Source of the DNA: Ornithinimicrobium sp. INDO-MA30-4
Lineage (GTDB): Bacteria > Actinomycetota > Actinomycetes > Actinomycetales > Dermatophilaceae
DNA: 64,000 nucleotides
Assembly (NCBI RefSeq): GCF_021535045.1
Contig: NZ_CP091056.1
Location: 2,294,001 to 2,358,000, forward strand
Reading direction: 5' to 3'
Made by a program: the position numbers and the translations under genes. Below the pieces are notes generated by a model. The model made no database searches. It saw only the letters and a list, made by a program, of their open reading frames with translations, and was not told the origin of the DNA. Each line of letters begins with the position of its first letter. Position 1 is the stretch's first letter. This document shows positions 1 to 9,586 of the stretch, piece by piece.

Positions 1-1221
1 GTCCCTGGCCGCGCTGATCTTGCTGGGCGGCTCGTTGGGCGACCGCTTGGGCGCCGTCGCATCTTTTTGATCGGAGTCGTCTGGTTTGCGGTGACATCCC
101 TGCTCTGCGGGCTGGCGGTCAATCCTGAAATGTTGATCGTGGCCCGATTGCTTCAGGGGTTGGCGCCGCGATGGTGACTCCAGGGTCGCTGGCGATGATT
201 CAGGGTGCCTTTGCTCCGAAAGATCGAGGGCCCGCGATTGGTGCCTGGACCGGGCTAGCTGCCATCTCGAATGCACTCGGTCCGTTTTTGGGCGGCTTCC
301 TGATCGACTACGCCTCGTGGCGCTGGATCTTTTTGATCAACGTGCCGATTGCGGTGGCGACCGTTTGGCTGACGCGACGCTGTGCCCCGAAAGCCGCGAC
401 GAGCGGCGAGTGCCGTCGTTTGACGTGCTCGGTGCCCTGCTGGCCGCTGCCTCCTTAGCCGGTGTCACGTATGCGCTGATCGAGTGGGGGACGCCGACCG
501 CGGTGATCTTGGGGTTGATCGGGCTGGTGGCCGCCGCCGCATTCATCGTGACCGAGCGGCTGGCCAAAAACCCGATGATGCCGCTGGAGTTGTTTGCTAA
601 CCGCACCTTCAGCGCCGCCAACATCGTCACCCTGCTCGTGTATGCGGCGATGGGGGCCATCTTCTTCTTCGTCGTGCTGCAACTGCAGACCGTGACCGGC
701 TATTCGGCGCTCGCGGCCGGTGTCGCGACGCTGCCGATCACCGTGTGCATGCTGCTTCTGGCTGCGCCCGGTGGGAAGTTAGGCGCCCGGATTGGCCCAC
801 GGATCCCGATGACCTTTGGCCCCCTGGTGATGGCTGGTGGTATCTGGTTGCTGGCCGGGATTGGCGCTGACAGCACTTTGTCATCGACGTGCTGCCTGGC
901 ATGACGATCTTTGGGCTGGGGCTGGCATTGACCGTCGCTCCGCTGACCGCGAGTGTGCTGGCTGCGGCACCCGACCGTCGAGCCGGGATCGCCAGTGGCA
1001 TCAACAACGCCGTGGCGCGCAGTGGCTCGTTGCTGGCGGTCTCTGCTTTGCCGCTGGTGGTGGGTCTGTCCGGGGATGACTACAACGTGCCCGCCGCGCT
1101 GGATGCGCAGTATGGTCTGGCCATGTGGATTAGTGCTGTCCTGCTGGCCCTTGGTGGTGTCATGGCCTGGTTCACCATCCCGGCCGGGATGCAGGAGATC
1201 GAAGAGAATGTCGGCGCATGA
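1..1221 (+). CDS. MFS drug exporter, DHA2 (EmrB/QacA) type, 5' partial and frameshifted
   Basis: This is the C-terminal two thirds of a 14-helix major facilitator exporter, an inner-membrane proton-coupled multidrug pump family. The classic signature is visible once frames are joined: GGSLGDRLGRR (loop 2-3), then ARLLQGVGAAMVTPGSL and a GAWTG...GPFLGGFLID stretch (motif C), then repeated hydrophobic helices to the end. The protein switches frame near 50, 157, 385 and 885; at 157 the loss of one G from a G run restores the family sequence, so sequence error is likelier than a pseudogene. The 5' end lies outside the window. The stop overlaps the mobA start by 4 bases (ATGA), so the two genes are translationally coupled, although a pump has no obvious role in molybdenum cofactor synthesis. 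The substrate cannot be inferred. Confidence 0.85.
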
Positions 1222-1817
1222 AGGTCAACGCGATCGTGCTGGTTGGCGGTGCCGGGCGCAGGCTGGGCGGCGTCGACAAAGCTGGTCTGCAGGTGGGTGG
1301 CGTGAGCCTTTTGGGGCGAACGCTCGGAGCCATCCAGCCCGTTACGGAGTCGGTTGTCGTGGTGGGGGAGACGGCTGAGCGTTCGAGCCTGCTCGCTTCG
1401 CTGCGTGAGGCCGTGACCTGGACTCAGGAGCGGCCCGCTGGTGGTGGACCCGTCGCAGGCGTGATCGCTGGGTTGAGTGCCGTGCAAGTCGATCGCGACT
1501 GGACCTTGCTTCTCGCTGTCGATCAGCCTGGGGTGAGGGCCGTGCTCCCGGCGCTGGTCGCAGCAGCCGAGCAGGCTGAGGTTGATGTCGAGGCAGTTGC
1601 GCCGATTGATGAGTCCGGGCGCACGCAATGGCTGCTGGCCGCATACCGTACTGCGGTTTTGCGTGAAGCGCTCAGTCAAGCAGGGACAGGGCACAATCAA
1701 GCGCTGCGGTCACTGCTCAAACCACTGCGTATGCAGGAAGTCGCGGTTGATCCCGCCGACCTGCGGGACGTCGATGAGTGGGTCGACGTGCAGGCCTGGC
1801 GAGAGCGTTTGAGCTAA
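1218..1817 (+). CDS. mobA: Molybdenum cofactor guanylyltransferase MobA
   Basis: Cytoplasmic nucleotidyltransferase of about 199 residues that attaches GMP to molybdopterin to make the MGD form of the cofactor used by DMSO-reductase-family enzymes. The N-terminus has the family nucleotide-binding signature LVGGAGRRLGGVDKA (residues 8-22), and AVDQPGV near residue 95 is the counterpart of the metal-binding D-x-P motif. The tail RDVDEWVD matches the usual C-terminal end (D-x-D-T/E-x-x-D). The frame is intact and the length is normal. It starts inside the MFS stop codon and ends tail-to-tail with moaA (4-base overlap). The downstream moaA, mog, fdhD and FdhF-like genes on the other strand make a molybdenum role secure; an MGD-requiring FdhF-type enzyme lies close by. 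Confidence 0.9.
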   Translation: MKVNAIVLVGGAGRRLGGVDKAGLQVGGVSLLGRTLGAIQPVTESVVVVGETAERSSLLASLREAVTWTQERPAGGGPVAGVIAGLSAVQVDRDWTLLLAVDQPGVRAVLPALVAAAEQAEVDVEAVAPIDESGRTQWLLAAYRTAVLREALSQAGTGHNQALRSLLKPLRMQEVAVDPADLRDVDEWVDVQAWRERLS

Positions 1818-2799
1818 CCGCCGATTGCGCTCATCGGTCGGCCTGGCTGCAAGAAGCCAGGCTCGTTAATGCCGTGACCAGGCAACTTAGCGCCGATGCT
1901 GGCGCGGAACAGGTCCGCCAACTCTTCGTCGCTGGCGCCTTCGCGCAGGGAGTGCGCAGATCGGTCTCATTTTGTGCGAAGAGGCAGTTGCGAAGTTGGC
2001 CATCAGCGGTCAGGCGCACGCGGTCGCAAGTGCCACAGAACGGCGACGTCACCGAAGCGATCACGCCCACCTTGGCTGGGCCACCGTCGACAAAGAACAT
2101 CTCAGCGGGCGCATTGCCGCGGACCGGCACCGGGGTCAACTCAAAGCGGGTCTCCAGGCGGTCGCGGATTTCCTGGCCCGTGACCATCGACTCGCGGTGC
2201 CAGGTGTGGCCAGCGTCGAGCGGCATCTGCTCAATGAAGCGCAACTCGTAGCCATGCTCCAACGCGAACTCCAGCAGGTCAGGGGCCTCGTGGTCATTCA
2301 CGCCGCGGAGCAACACGGTGTTGAGTTTGAGCGGAGCTAAGCCCGCATCGGCGGCAGCCTTGATGCCATCCAGGGTGTCCTGGAAGCGGTCTCGACGGGC
2401 CATCTTTTTGAAGGTGTCGTCGTTGAGGGTGTCGAGGCTGACGTTGACCCGAGTCAGACCAGCCGCAACGAGAGCTTCGGCGTTTTTGGTCAGACCCAGC
2501 GCGTTGGTCGTCATCGACACCTCTGGAGAGGGATCGAGCGCGGTCATGCCAGCGACGACATCGACGAGGTCACGACGCAACAACGGTTCGCCGCCAGTCA
2601 GACGGACCTCGTCAATCCCCAGCGAGACGGCAACGCTGGCTAGGCGCAGCAGTTCCTCGGTGGTCAGCATCGTGTTCTTTTGCAGCCACGGCACGCCTTG
2701 CTCGGGCATGCAATATGTGCAACGCAATGAGCAGCGGTCGGTCAGCGAGATCCGCAGATCGCGGTGGACACGATCGAATCGGTCAATCAAAGTCTGCAT
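1814..2799 (-). CDS. moaA: GTP 3',8-cyclase MoaA (C-terminal frameshift)
   Basis: Radical SAM enzyme that, with MoaC, converts GTP to cyclic pyranopterin monophosphate, the first step of molybdenum cofactor synthesis. The N-terminal radical SAM cluster CSLRCTYCMPEQG is at residues 23-35, followed by the family stretch VRLTGGEPLLR. The C-terminal second cluster site starts with FCGTCDRVRLTADG and NCLF. The reading frame is lost near 1930: in the next frame the expected ending resumes and finishes in a PMSAIGG-type tail with TAG at 1816-1814, so one locus is annotated. It starts one base after the mog stop codon (TAAATG), so the two genes are one transcription unit. Confidence 0.9.
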
Positions 2800-3314
2800 T
2801 TAGTGATCCCATCCAATAACCATGGCCAGCAGGTGCGGCAGCAGGGGAGCAAGTGCTTCCATAGATTGATTTACGGCTTTGAGGCTTCCAGGCAGGTTGA
2901 CCACCAGGGTGCCAACACTGCCTTCGGGTGCATCAGGGCTTGGGTCGACGACGCCCACGACGCCGCGGGACAGCACAGCCAGCGGCGTGTATTGCTCTCC
3001 GTGCCGGCGCAAGTGCTCGGCAACACTTTCCATCTCACGCGTGATAACAGCCCGAGTGCCTTCGGGGTGAAATCGCGTGGCGCGATGCCAGTGCCGCCGG
3101 TGGTGACGATCAGCCGAGCGCCATCGGCCACAGCGGTGCGCAATGCTGACTCGACCGACTCGGCCCCGTCGGGAATCACGATCGGCCCACTGACGGCATA
3201 CCCCGCAGTGCTGAGTAGTTCGACCAGGGCAGGGCCGGAGGCGTCTTCGCGCTCACCGCGACTTGAGCGATCCGAGACGGTGATGACGAGCGTTGGAGTT
3301 TCGGGTGTCGACAT
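2800..3314 (-). CDS. mog: Molybdopterin adenylyltransferase, MogA/MoaB type (frameshifted)
   Basis: Cytoplasmic enzyme that adenylates molybdopterin before molybdate insertion. The N-terminal half reads TLVITVSDRSSRGEREDASG, then LIVTTGGTGIAPRDFTP, the TGGTG loop of the MogA/MoaB fold. After a one-base slip near 3065 the next frame continues as MESVAEHLRRHGEQYTPLA, then a VGTLVVNLPGSLKAV stretch, the conserved N-x-P-G-x-x-x-x-V end. The ATG at 3314 is chosen because conserved sequence begins four residues later; an in-frame ATG three codons upstream is possible. The stop abuts the moaA start. An open frame that appears to join this gene to fdhD runs through the spacer only because fdhD has lost its own stop frame. 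Confidence 0.85.
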
Positions 3315-3408
3315 TAACCCCATGGTAGGCGCGACTGCTGGATAAAGACCTTTCGAGTCCCTAACGCCTCCCACCCAAGCCCTCGCCCAAGTCCTGGCGG
3401 CCGCAAGC

Positions 3409-3476
3409 GCGAATCGCAGAAAGTCCCGGTGTTCGCACGAAATAACACGCGACCACCGGGAGAAAGTGCGAATCGC
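3409..3476. repeat. Nested direct and inverted repeat between fdhD and mog
   Basis: Two copies of GCGAATCGC (3409-3417 and 3468-3476) in direct orientation flank an inverted pair TCCCGGTG (3424-3431) and CACCGGGA (3454-3461), with AGAAAG next to each direct copy. The 22-base centre also carries TTCGCAC, an inverted match to the GTGCGAA further right. It is the only ordered structure in the 184-base fdhD-mog spacer. It may be a dispersed intergenic repeat or an RNA structure between two genes of one operon; there is no U-tract for a simple terminator. Confidence 0.5.
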
Positions 3477-3498
3477 CGCCCGGAGGGGGCTGCCTCGG

Positions 3499-4343
3499 TC
3501 AGGTGATGCGCTCTGGGGTGTGTAGACATTGCAGGTCGAGCCGCGCACAAAGCCAGCCAGCGTCATACCGGCATGTTGTGCCGTCGCGACCGCCAGCGAG
3601 CTCGGTGCCGAGACGGCCGACAGCACGGGTATACCAGCCAGATAAGCCTTTTGCACGAGCTCAAACGAGACTCGGCCGCTGACCTGCAAAACTGTCTCGC
3701 GCAGAGGCAACCTCTCGGCCTGGATAGCCCAGCCAATCACCTTGTCGACAGCGTTGTGCCGCCCGACATCTTCACGCACGACTAGCGGCTCACCATCAGC
3801 CGTGAACAGCCCAGCCGCATGCAACCCGCCGGTCCGGTCGAAGGCCTTCTGCTGTTTGCGGAGCTCATCAGGCAGCGAAAGGAGAATCTGCGCCGACATC
3901 TCCATCTGACTAGCCGACAGATTAAACGGCGCCCGGATGTCGAGGGCTTCGATGCTGGCCGTGCCGCAGACGCCGCATGAACTGGTCGTGCCAAATGAAC
4001 GCTGCTTGCCTGCGGCAATCGGGTCGGGCACTCCCTGCGCCAAGTCGATCTCGATCACGTTGTAGGTGTTGACCTCGACCCCCAGCCCCTCATCAGCCAC
4101 AGAGCCTGCGCAATAGCGAGCGCCGTCGATGTCCGTGCGCCCAGTGATGATGCCTTCGGCATACAAAAATCCATGCAACAACTCGATGTCATCACCAGGC
4201 GTGCGCATTGTGACGGTTAGCGGCGTCGATCCAATCCGCAACTCCAGCGGCTCCTCGACGGCGACCGTCTCTGGCCGAGCCCGACGAACGCCGCGGTCAA
4301 CATCAATGCGCACCGTGCGGTGGCGTGCGGTCACTCGTCCCAT
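3499..4343 (-). CDS. fdhD: Formate dehydrogenase accessory sulfurtransferase FdhD
   Basis: FdhD transfers sulfur from a cysteine desulfurase to the bis-MGD cofactor of formate dehydrogenases, a step needed for their activity. The sequence shows ELRIGSTPLTVTMRTPGDD near the start, the conserved cysteine loop SSCGVCGTASIE in the middle, and GRHNAVDKVIGWA and QVSGRVSFELVQKA in the C-terminal half, ending with FVRGSTCNVYT. The usual last residues (a Pro-Glu-Arg-Ile-Thr stop) appear in another frame, so a slip near 3515 is inferred and the stop is placed at 3499. Length about 281 residues is normal. It starts 29 bases after the FdhF-like gene, its presumed client. Confidence 0.88.
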
Positions 4344-4372
4344 AGGTCCAGTCTCTCAGGGGCCCGGCGTGC

Positions 4373-6657
4373 TCAACGCTGCGGCAATGCTCCGGTATGC
4401 ACGGAAGCCTCGAGCCGGACCACCACTGACTTGCTGGTCGGAGTTTGCGACCGCTCAGCCGTCGAGTCCAGCGGCACCAACACATTCGCCTCGGGGAAGT
4501 ACGCAGCCACGCACCCCGGTGCCGTTTCTGGGTAGTCGATGAGCGCGAAAGCCATCCCGCGCCGCTCTTCGATTTCGCCGGAGGGCAGTGGCCACTCCGA
4601 GATAATGTCGATCAGTGCGCCCTCCTCAAACCCCAGTTCAAAGCGGTCGATTGGGTTGATGAAAAGCACTCGGCGCTCGCCGTGCACCCCGCGGTAGCGG
4701 TCATCCAGGCCATAAATCGTGGTGTTGTACTGATCGTGACTGCGCATCGTCTGCAGCAGCAACCGTCCCTGCGGCACATCAACCCTGCTCAGCGCATTCA
4801 CGGTGAGCCGCGCCCTGCCAGTCTCGGTCGCAAATGTCCGGGAGTCGCGAGGCCCATTCGGCAGGACAAACCCACCAGGCTCCTGGGCCCGCCGCTCATA
4901 GTCGGCAAACCCTGGCACAACGGCCTCGATATGGCTCCGGATCACGCCATAGTCAGCCCGCATCGCAGCCCAATCAACAGGCGAATCCGTCAGCAGGTGC
5001 TCAGCAATCGAGACCACGATGTCGACTTCACTGCGCAGATGCGGACTGGCTGGCTTCAACCGGCCCCATGACGCATGCACCATGCTCATCGAGTCCTCGA
5101 CGCTCACGAACTGCTCATGACCACCAGTTTCATCCTTCTCGGTGCGCCCGAGCGTCGGCAGGATCAACGCCTGTTTGCCGGTGATCGCGTGTGAACTATT
5201 CAGCTTGGTGGACACCTGAACCGTCAGGTCGGTCTGCGTCAACGCCGCTTCGGTCGCCGCCGAGTCAGGGGTGGCCCGGACAAAATTGCCACCCATTCCC
5301 ATAAAGAACCGGCCCTTACCATCGCGCATGGCCCGAATCGCATCCACCACGTCGACGCCATGCTTGCGCGGAGCCTGGATCCCGGTCCTGTCATCAAGTC
5401 GCTGCAGGAACCACTCTGGCGAGCGCTCCCAAATGCCCATCGTCCGATCACCCTGGACGTTTGAGTGCCCACGCACTGGGCAGGCACCTGCACCTGGCCG
5501 GCCAATGTTGCCGGTCAGCAGCAGGACGTTGATGACTTCGCGCAGCGTGGGCACCGAGTTCTTGTGTTGAGTCAGCCCCATCGCCCAACAGATGATCATC
5601 GAGTCGGCCGCGATCACCTGCTCGGCAACCTGCTCAATCTCGGCGCGGCTCAGCCCACTGCCCGCTTCCAGGTCAGCCCAAGCCAGGCTCGCATAGTGAC
5701 CCCGCAAGGCCTCGAACCCATCGGTGTGTTCGGCGATGAACTCGTGGTCCACAACGCCACCGCGCGAGTCATCCGCCTCGACCAAAAGCTTGCCGATCCC
5801 AGCAAAAAAGGCCAGGTCGCCGTTGACCCGGATCTGGCAATACTGATCAGCCAGGTCAGTCCCACTGCCGATCACGCCCGACGGCTTCTGCGGATTCTTA
5901 AACCGCTTCAGGCCGGCCTCCACCAGCGGATTCACCGCGATGATCCGGCCGCCGCCCTTCTTCACCTTCTCCAGCGCACTCAGCATCCGCGGGTGATTCG
6001 TGCCCGGGTTCTGCCCCGCCACGATGATCAAATCGCTGGTCTCAACGTCCGTCAGCGTGACGGTCCCCTTGCCTACGCCGATGGTTTCGCTCAGCGCCTC
6101 ACCACTGGACTCATGGCACATGTTGGAGCAGTCCGGCAGGTTGTTGGTGCCAAAGGCCCGCACCATCAGTTGGTATGCGAAAGCCGCCTCATTCGAGGTC
6201 CGTCCAGAGGTGTAGAAGATCGCCTCGTCGGGGCTGTCCAGCCCGCGTAAGGTGCTGGCGATCAGGTCAAAGGCTTCGTCCCACTGGATGGGCTCATAGT
6301 GCGTGCCGCCTTCGCGCAACACCATCGGCGCGACCAAGCGGCCTTGCTGGCCCAGCCAATAGTCAGAGCGGCCCGCTAAATCAGCAACCGAATGCTGCGC
6401 AAAAAACGCCGGTGTCACCCGATCAGTGGTGGCTTCCTCAGCTACAGCCTTAGCGCCGTTTTCACAAAACTCGGCAGCGCTGCGGTGCTCAGGGTCTGGC
6501 CAGCACACCCTGGGCAGTCAAAGCCGCCGTTTTGGTTGAGCGCGGTCAGGGTCAACGCGGTGCGCTTCACACCCATCTCGACCAAGGAGTTCTTCATCGC
6601 ATAGGCAACGCCCGGCACGCCAGCAGCCCAGTCTTTTGCCCCGCTCATGTCAGCCAA
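4373..6657 (-). CDS. FdhF/YdeP-family molybdopterin oxidoreductase (formate dehydrogenase-like)
   Basis: Large cytoplasmic bis-MGD enzyme of about 761 residues in the YdeP branch of the formate dehydrogenase family. The N-terminal part (6657 to about 6505) ends in GGFDCPGCAG; restoring one T gives the family sequence FDCPGCAWPDPEHR, continuous with the main 711-residue frame. The family stretch NLPDCSNMCHESSGEA follows, with no selenocysteine. Other marks are AGQNPGTNHPRML, LLTGNIGRPGAGACPVRGHSN and FFMGMGGNF, all typical of MGD binding. There is no N-terminal Fe-S electron-transfer module, so an external partner is expected. Formate as substrate is inferred from the fdhD neighbour only; YdeP members are linked to acid resistance and remain poorly characterised. 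Confidence 0.87.
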
Positions 6658-6741
6658 CTCATAGACTCACCATGCCTCATTCACCGCGTAACGGGCTAGT
6701 GTTTTGCCCATGTCGAGTAACAGCCAGCCCTCAGGACCGCT

Positions 6742-7455
6742 GTGCTCGATGTCCTAAGCCAAATCTGGGAGCGTTCCACCGGCACTCAAGCGCCACTGTC
6801 GCTGACTATTACGACGGTGCTGGCCCTGGTGGCGCTCGTCCTCGTGGGAAGCCCATCGACGTATCGGATCGCTCGGCACGGCATCACCGTCGTGCACGAA
6901 GCCGGTCACGCCGTCGTGGCGCTGATGGTGGGTCGAAAACTGGCGGGCATCCGAGTGCATTCCGACACCTCAGGCCTCACCGTCTCTTCTGGCAAACCGC
7001 GCGGGCCCGGCATGGTGGCCACACTGATCGCGGGCTATCCCGCGCCGGCCGTCTTTGGCCTCGTCGCCGCTTATCTCCTTTCCCAGGGGTATGCCGTGGG
7101 GTTGCTGTGGTTCTTGGTCCTCGCCGCGATCGTGATGACTCTGGCCATCCGCAATGTCTATGGCGGCCTCACCATGTTGGCGATCACGATTCCGTTGGCC
7201 TGGGCCAGTTGGTCATTGCCAGCGACGACGCTGAGTTGGCTCGCCTACCTTCTGACCTTCTTGCTGCTGCTGGGAGCCCCACGGGCCGTGCTGGATATGG
7301 CGGCGATCGGCAAACGGGGGCACCAAGCAGGGTCGGACCCGGGCCAACTGGCGCGACTCACGCATACCGTGCCGGGGTTGTGGGTCGGATTGTTCTTGGC
7401 GAGCAGTTGTGGCTGTGCCGCCCTGGGGGTCTTTCTCCTCATCTCGGCGGCTTAG
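6742..7455 (+). CDS. M50-like membrane metalloprotease
   Basis: Integral membrane protein of 237 residues with a zinc protease motif HEAGH in VVHEAGHAVVALMVGRKL (near residue 53), directly after the first membrane helix. About six more hydrophobic segments follow. The layout resembles the site-2-protease-like M50 proteins widespread in Actinobacteria, which lack the PDZ domain of RseP. A clear N-P-D-G zinc-ligand motif is not seen, so catalysis is plausible but not certain. GTG at 6742 is used as the start. It is transcribed away from the formate-dehydrogenase-like gene, and a DUF3817 gene follows in the same direction. Substrate unknown. Confidence 0.75.
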   Translation: MLDVLSQIWERSTGTQAPLSLTITTVLALVALVLVGSPSTYRIARHGITVVHEAGHAVVALMVGRKLAGIRVHSDTSGLTVSSGKPRGPGMVATLIAGYPAPAVFGLVAAYLLSQGYAVGLLWFLVLAAIVMTLAIRNVYGGLTMLAITIPLAWASWSLPATTLSWLAYLLTFLLLLGAPRAVLDMAAIGKRGHQAGSDPGQLARLTHTVPGLWVGLFLASSCGCAALGVFLLISAA

Positions 7456-7498
7456 GCTAGTTCTCGTAAGCGGCAATGGGGCCGGGCACCAAGCCGCA

Positions 7499-8019
7499 AT
7501 GACCGCCCCACGCAAATGGAGGTTCCGTGACACCCCGCCAGTTTTTCGCACCGTGGCCCTCGCCGAGGCCGTGACCTGGACCTTGCTGTTGATCGGCATG
7601 TTTTTGAAGTACGTCACCAAGACAACTGATCTGTTGGTCACCATCGGTGGCGGCCTGCACGGCTTTGTCTTTCTCGCCTACATTGCGACCACGTTGATGG
7701 TCTCCTGGACCAGCGGTGGACCGGCAAGCAGACACTCATGGGCCTGGCCAGCGCCATACCGCCGTATGTGACGATCCCGTTTGAACGGTGGGCGCAGCGC
7801 CGTGGGTTGCTCAAGTCGAAGTGGCGTCTGTCCGGAGCTAAGCCGCGCGGTGGCCCCGAAAAGCTCGTGACCGGTGTGCTGCAGAGCCCCTTCGTCGCTG
7901 CGGCCATTGCCATCGTCGGCCTGGGGGTTCTGTTTGCCGTGATGGTCTCGCTAGGCCCGCCCACCGAGTGGGGGAGTGTAGCCGCCCGTCACCGGGAGTG
8001 CAGGCCCGCTAGAGGATGA
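7499..8019 (+). CDS. DUF3817 integral membrane protein (frameshifted)
   Basis: Small membrane protein family of unknown function, common in Actinobacteria. The first half starts after MTAPRKWRFRDTPP with FRTVALAEAVTWTLLLIG, then helices KTTDLLVTIGGGLHGFVFLA. One base is lost near 7718; the next frame continues with MGLASAIPPYVTIPFERWA, which is the conserved second part of the domain, followed by a longer tail with one more helix (VAAAIAIVGLGVLFAVMVSL). ATG at 7499 is used. The 3' end overlaps the convergent ilvA end by 11 bases, so the exact C-terminus may also be affected by a slip. Confidence 0.78.
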
Positions 8020-9264
8020 ACCGGAACAACGGGCTGTCCGGCGGGATTTGTTCGACCTGCATCCTGGAGGCGTCCATCCGCGCCAGCAGCGGAGCGAGGT
8101 CCTCACGGCGGCCAAGCTCAATACCGACCAGCGCTGGACCGGTCTCTCGGTTGCTGCGCTTGACGTATTCAAAGAGCGCGATGTCGTCGTCTGGGCCAAG
8201 CACCTCGGACAAAAATGTTCGCAGAGCGCCAGGCTCCTGCGGGAAGTCCACTAAGAAGTAGTGTTTGCGCCCTTCGTGGACAAGTGCGCGCTCCATCACC
8301 TCGGGGTAGCGCAGCACGTCATTGTTGCCACCGGACAGGATCGCCACGACGACCTGGCCAGGCTGCAGATTAAGGGCCTCCAGCGCCGCAGGCGCCAGCG
8401 CCCCGGCTGGCTCGGCCACAATCCCTTCCGTTTGGTAGAGAGCGATCATCTCGACTGAAACCCGGCCCTCGCTGACCGAGAGCACTTCAACACCGGCAGC
8501 TTGAGCGACCGGGAAGGTGTGATCGCCCACTCGGCGCACGGCGGCGCCATCAACGAAGGGGTCAACCTAGGCAGCATGACCGGCCCGCCAGCGTCCAACG
8601 CAGCCCGCATGCTGGCCGCACCGGCTGGCTCGACTCCAACGATTCGCACCTCAGGATGTCGCTGCGAGAGGTAGGTAGCCGCTCCAGCCAGGAGCCCACC
8701 GCCACCAACCGGCACAACGACAACGTCTGGCACCTGGGGAGATCTTCGATGGCTTCACGCACAACGGTGCCTTGACCAGCGATCGTCCACGGGTGGTCAA
8801 AGCTGGCACCAAAGTGCTGCCGGTGGTTGCGGCGTAGTCGCTAGCTGCTGTCGAGGCGGCGTCGTAGGTATCGCCCCCAACGACGACATCAACATAGGAG
8901 CCGCCCAGGGTCGCTACCCGATTGCGCTTCTGCCGTGGCGTGGTTCGGGGCAAATAGATACGGGCCTGGACGCCCAGTTGCGCACAGGCGAAAGCAACCC
9001 TTGGGCGTGGTTGCCGGCGCTCGCACAGACGACTCCGGCCGCCTTTTGCTCATCACTCAACTGGTCAATCAGGTTGGTGGCGCCCCGGCTCTTGTAGGAG
9101 CGAACTTCCTGTTGGTCTTCACGCTTGAGCCATACGTGTGCTCCGGTGTTGCGCGATAGCCGGTGGCTGTAGGTCACGGGCGTATGCGTAATTCGCCCGG
9201 TGAGGCGCTTGGCAGCGGCGTCAATGTCGGCAGCGGTTACCGGCGTTTGTGGCGCAAGGGTCAT
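8009..9264 (-). CDS. ilvA: Threonine ammonia-lyase (threonine dehydratase), several frameshifts
   Basis: PLP enzyme that deaminates threonine to 2-oxobutanoate, the first step of isoleucine synthesis. Four blocks in changing frames join into one protein of about 418 residues: the N-terminus with the PLP lysine in [13 protein letters not shown] and the substrate loop ASAGNHAQG; a middle block beginning [18 protein letters not shown]; a glycine loop [15 protein letters not shown] that binds PLP phosphate; and a C-terminal block with [19 protein letters not shown] and a single ACT-like regulatory domain ([20 protein letters not shown]). One regulatory domain and this length match the short actinobacterial IlvA. 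Slips lie near 8960, 8740-8800 and 8540. Conservation on both sides argues against a true pseudogene. Confidence 0.85.
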
Positions 9265-9586
9265 GCGCTCAGCGTGTCACACCTGACGCGGGGGAAAGTT
9301 GCCCGCCATGCACCGCCTGGTTCACTGGCGTCATCTCTTGGTGCCCCCTGAAAATTGTCGGGTAGCCAACCGGTTGCCGTCTAGTTGGTTTGTGCGCTCT
9401 CACTGGGGCGATGACGACGAAGCATTGAACGGCCCACAAGCCCCTGATGCGCCCGTGGTGGTGCAGCGTGGCTTATGGGCTTCCATGTGTGGATAACGTG
9501 TCCGAGCCCATTCCGCTTTCGCGCTTAGAATAAGGGTCGTTCAACGAGCATCCCCTGTGCTCGCAGATTCCAGAGGACGTGAGTTG
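9265..9586. other. Intergenic region between ilvA and manA
   Basis: About 320 bases with no gene that I can support. A possible -10 element TAGAAT is at 9526-9531, upstream of manA, without a convincing -35 box. The first half should contain the ilvA promoter reading left. Nothing else recognisable is seen. Confidence 0.5.

Noticed and set aside
2871..4343. A 490-codon open frame that looks like an FdhD-MogA fusion
   Set aside because: Between the two domains it reads through non-conserved spacer sequence containing the composite repeat, and FdhD's own expected C-terminus and stop appear in a neighbouring frame at 3499. The fusion is created by a one-base slip at the end of fdhD.
8009..9264. 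ilvA as a true pseudogene
   Set aside because: All catalytic and regulatory motifs are conserved across the four frame blocks, and the same error pattern affects many other core genes in the window.
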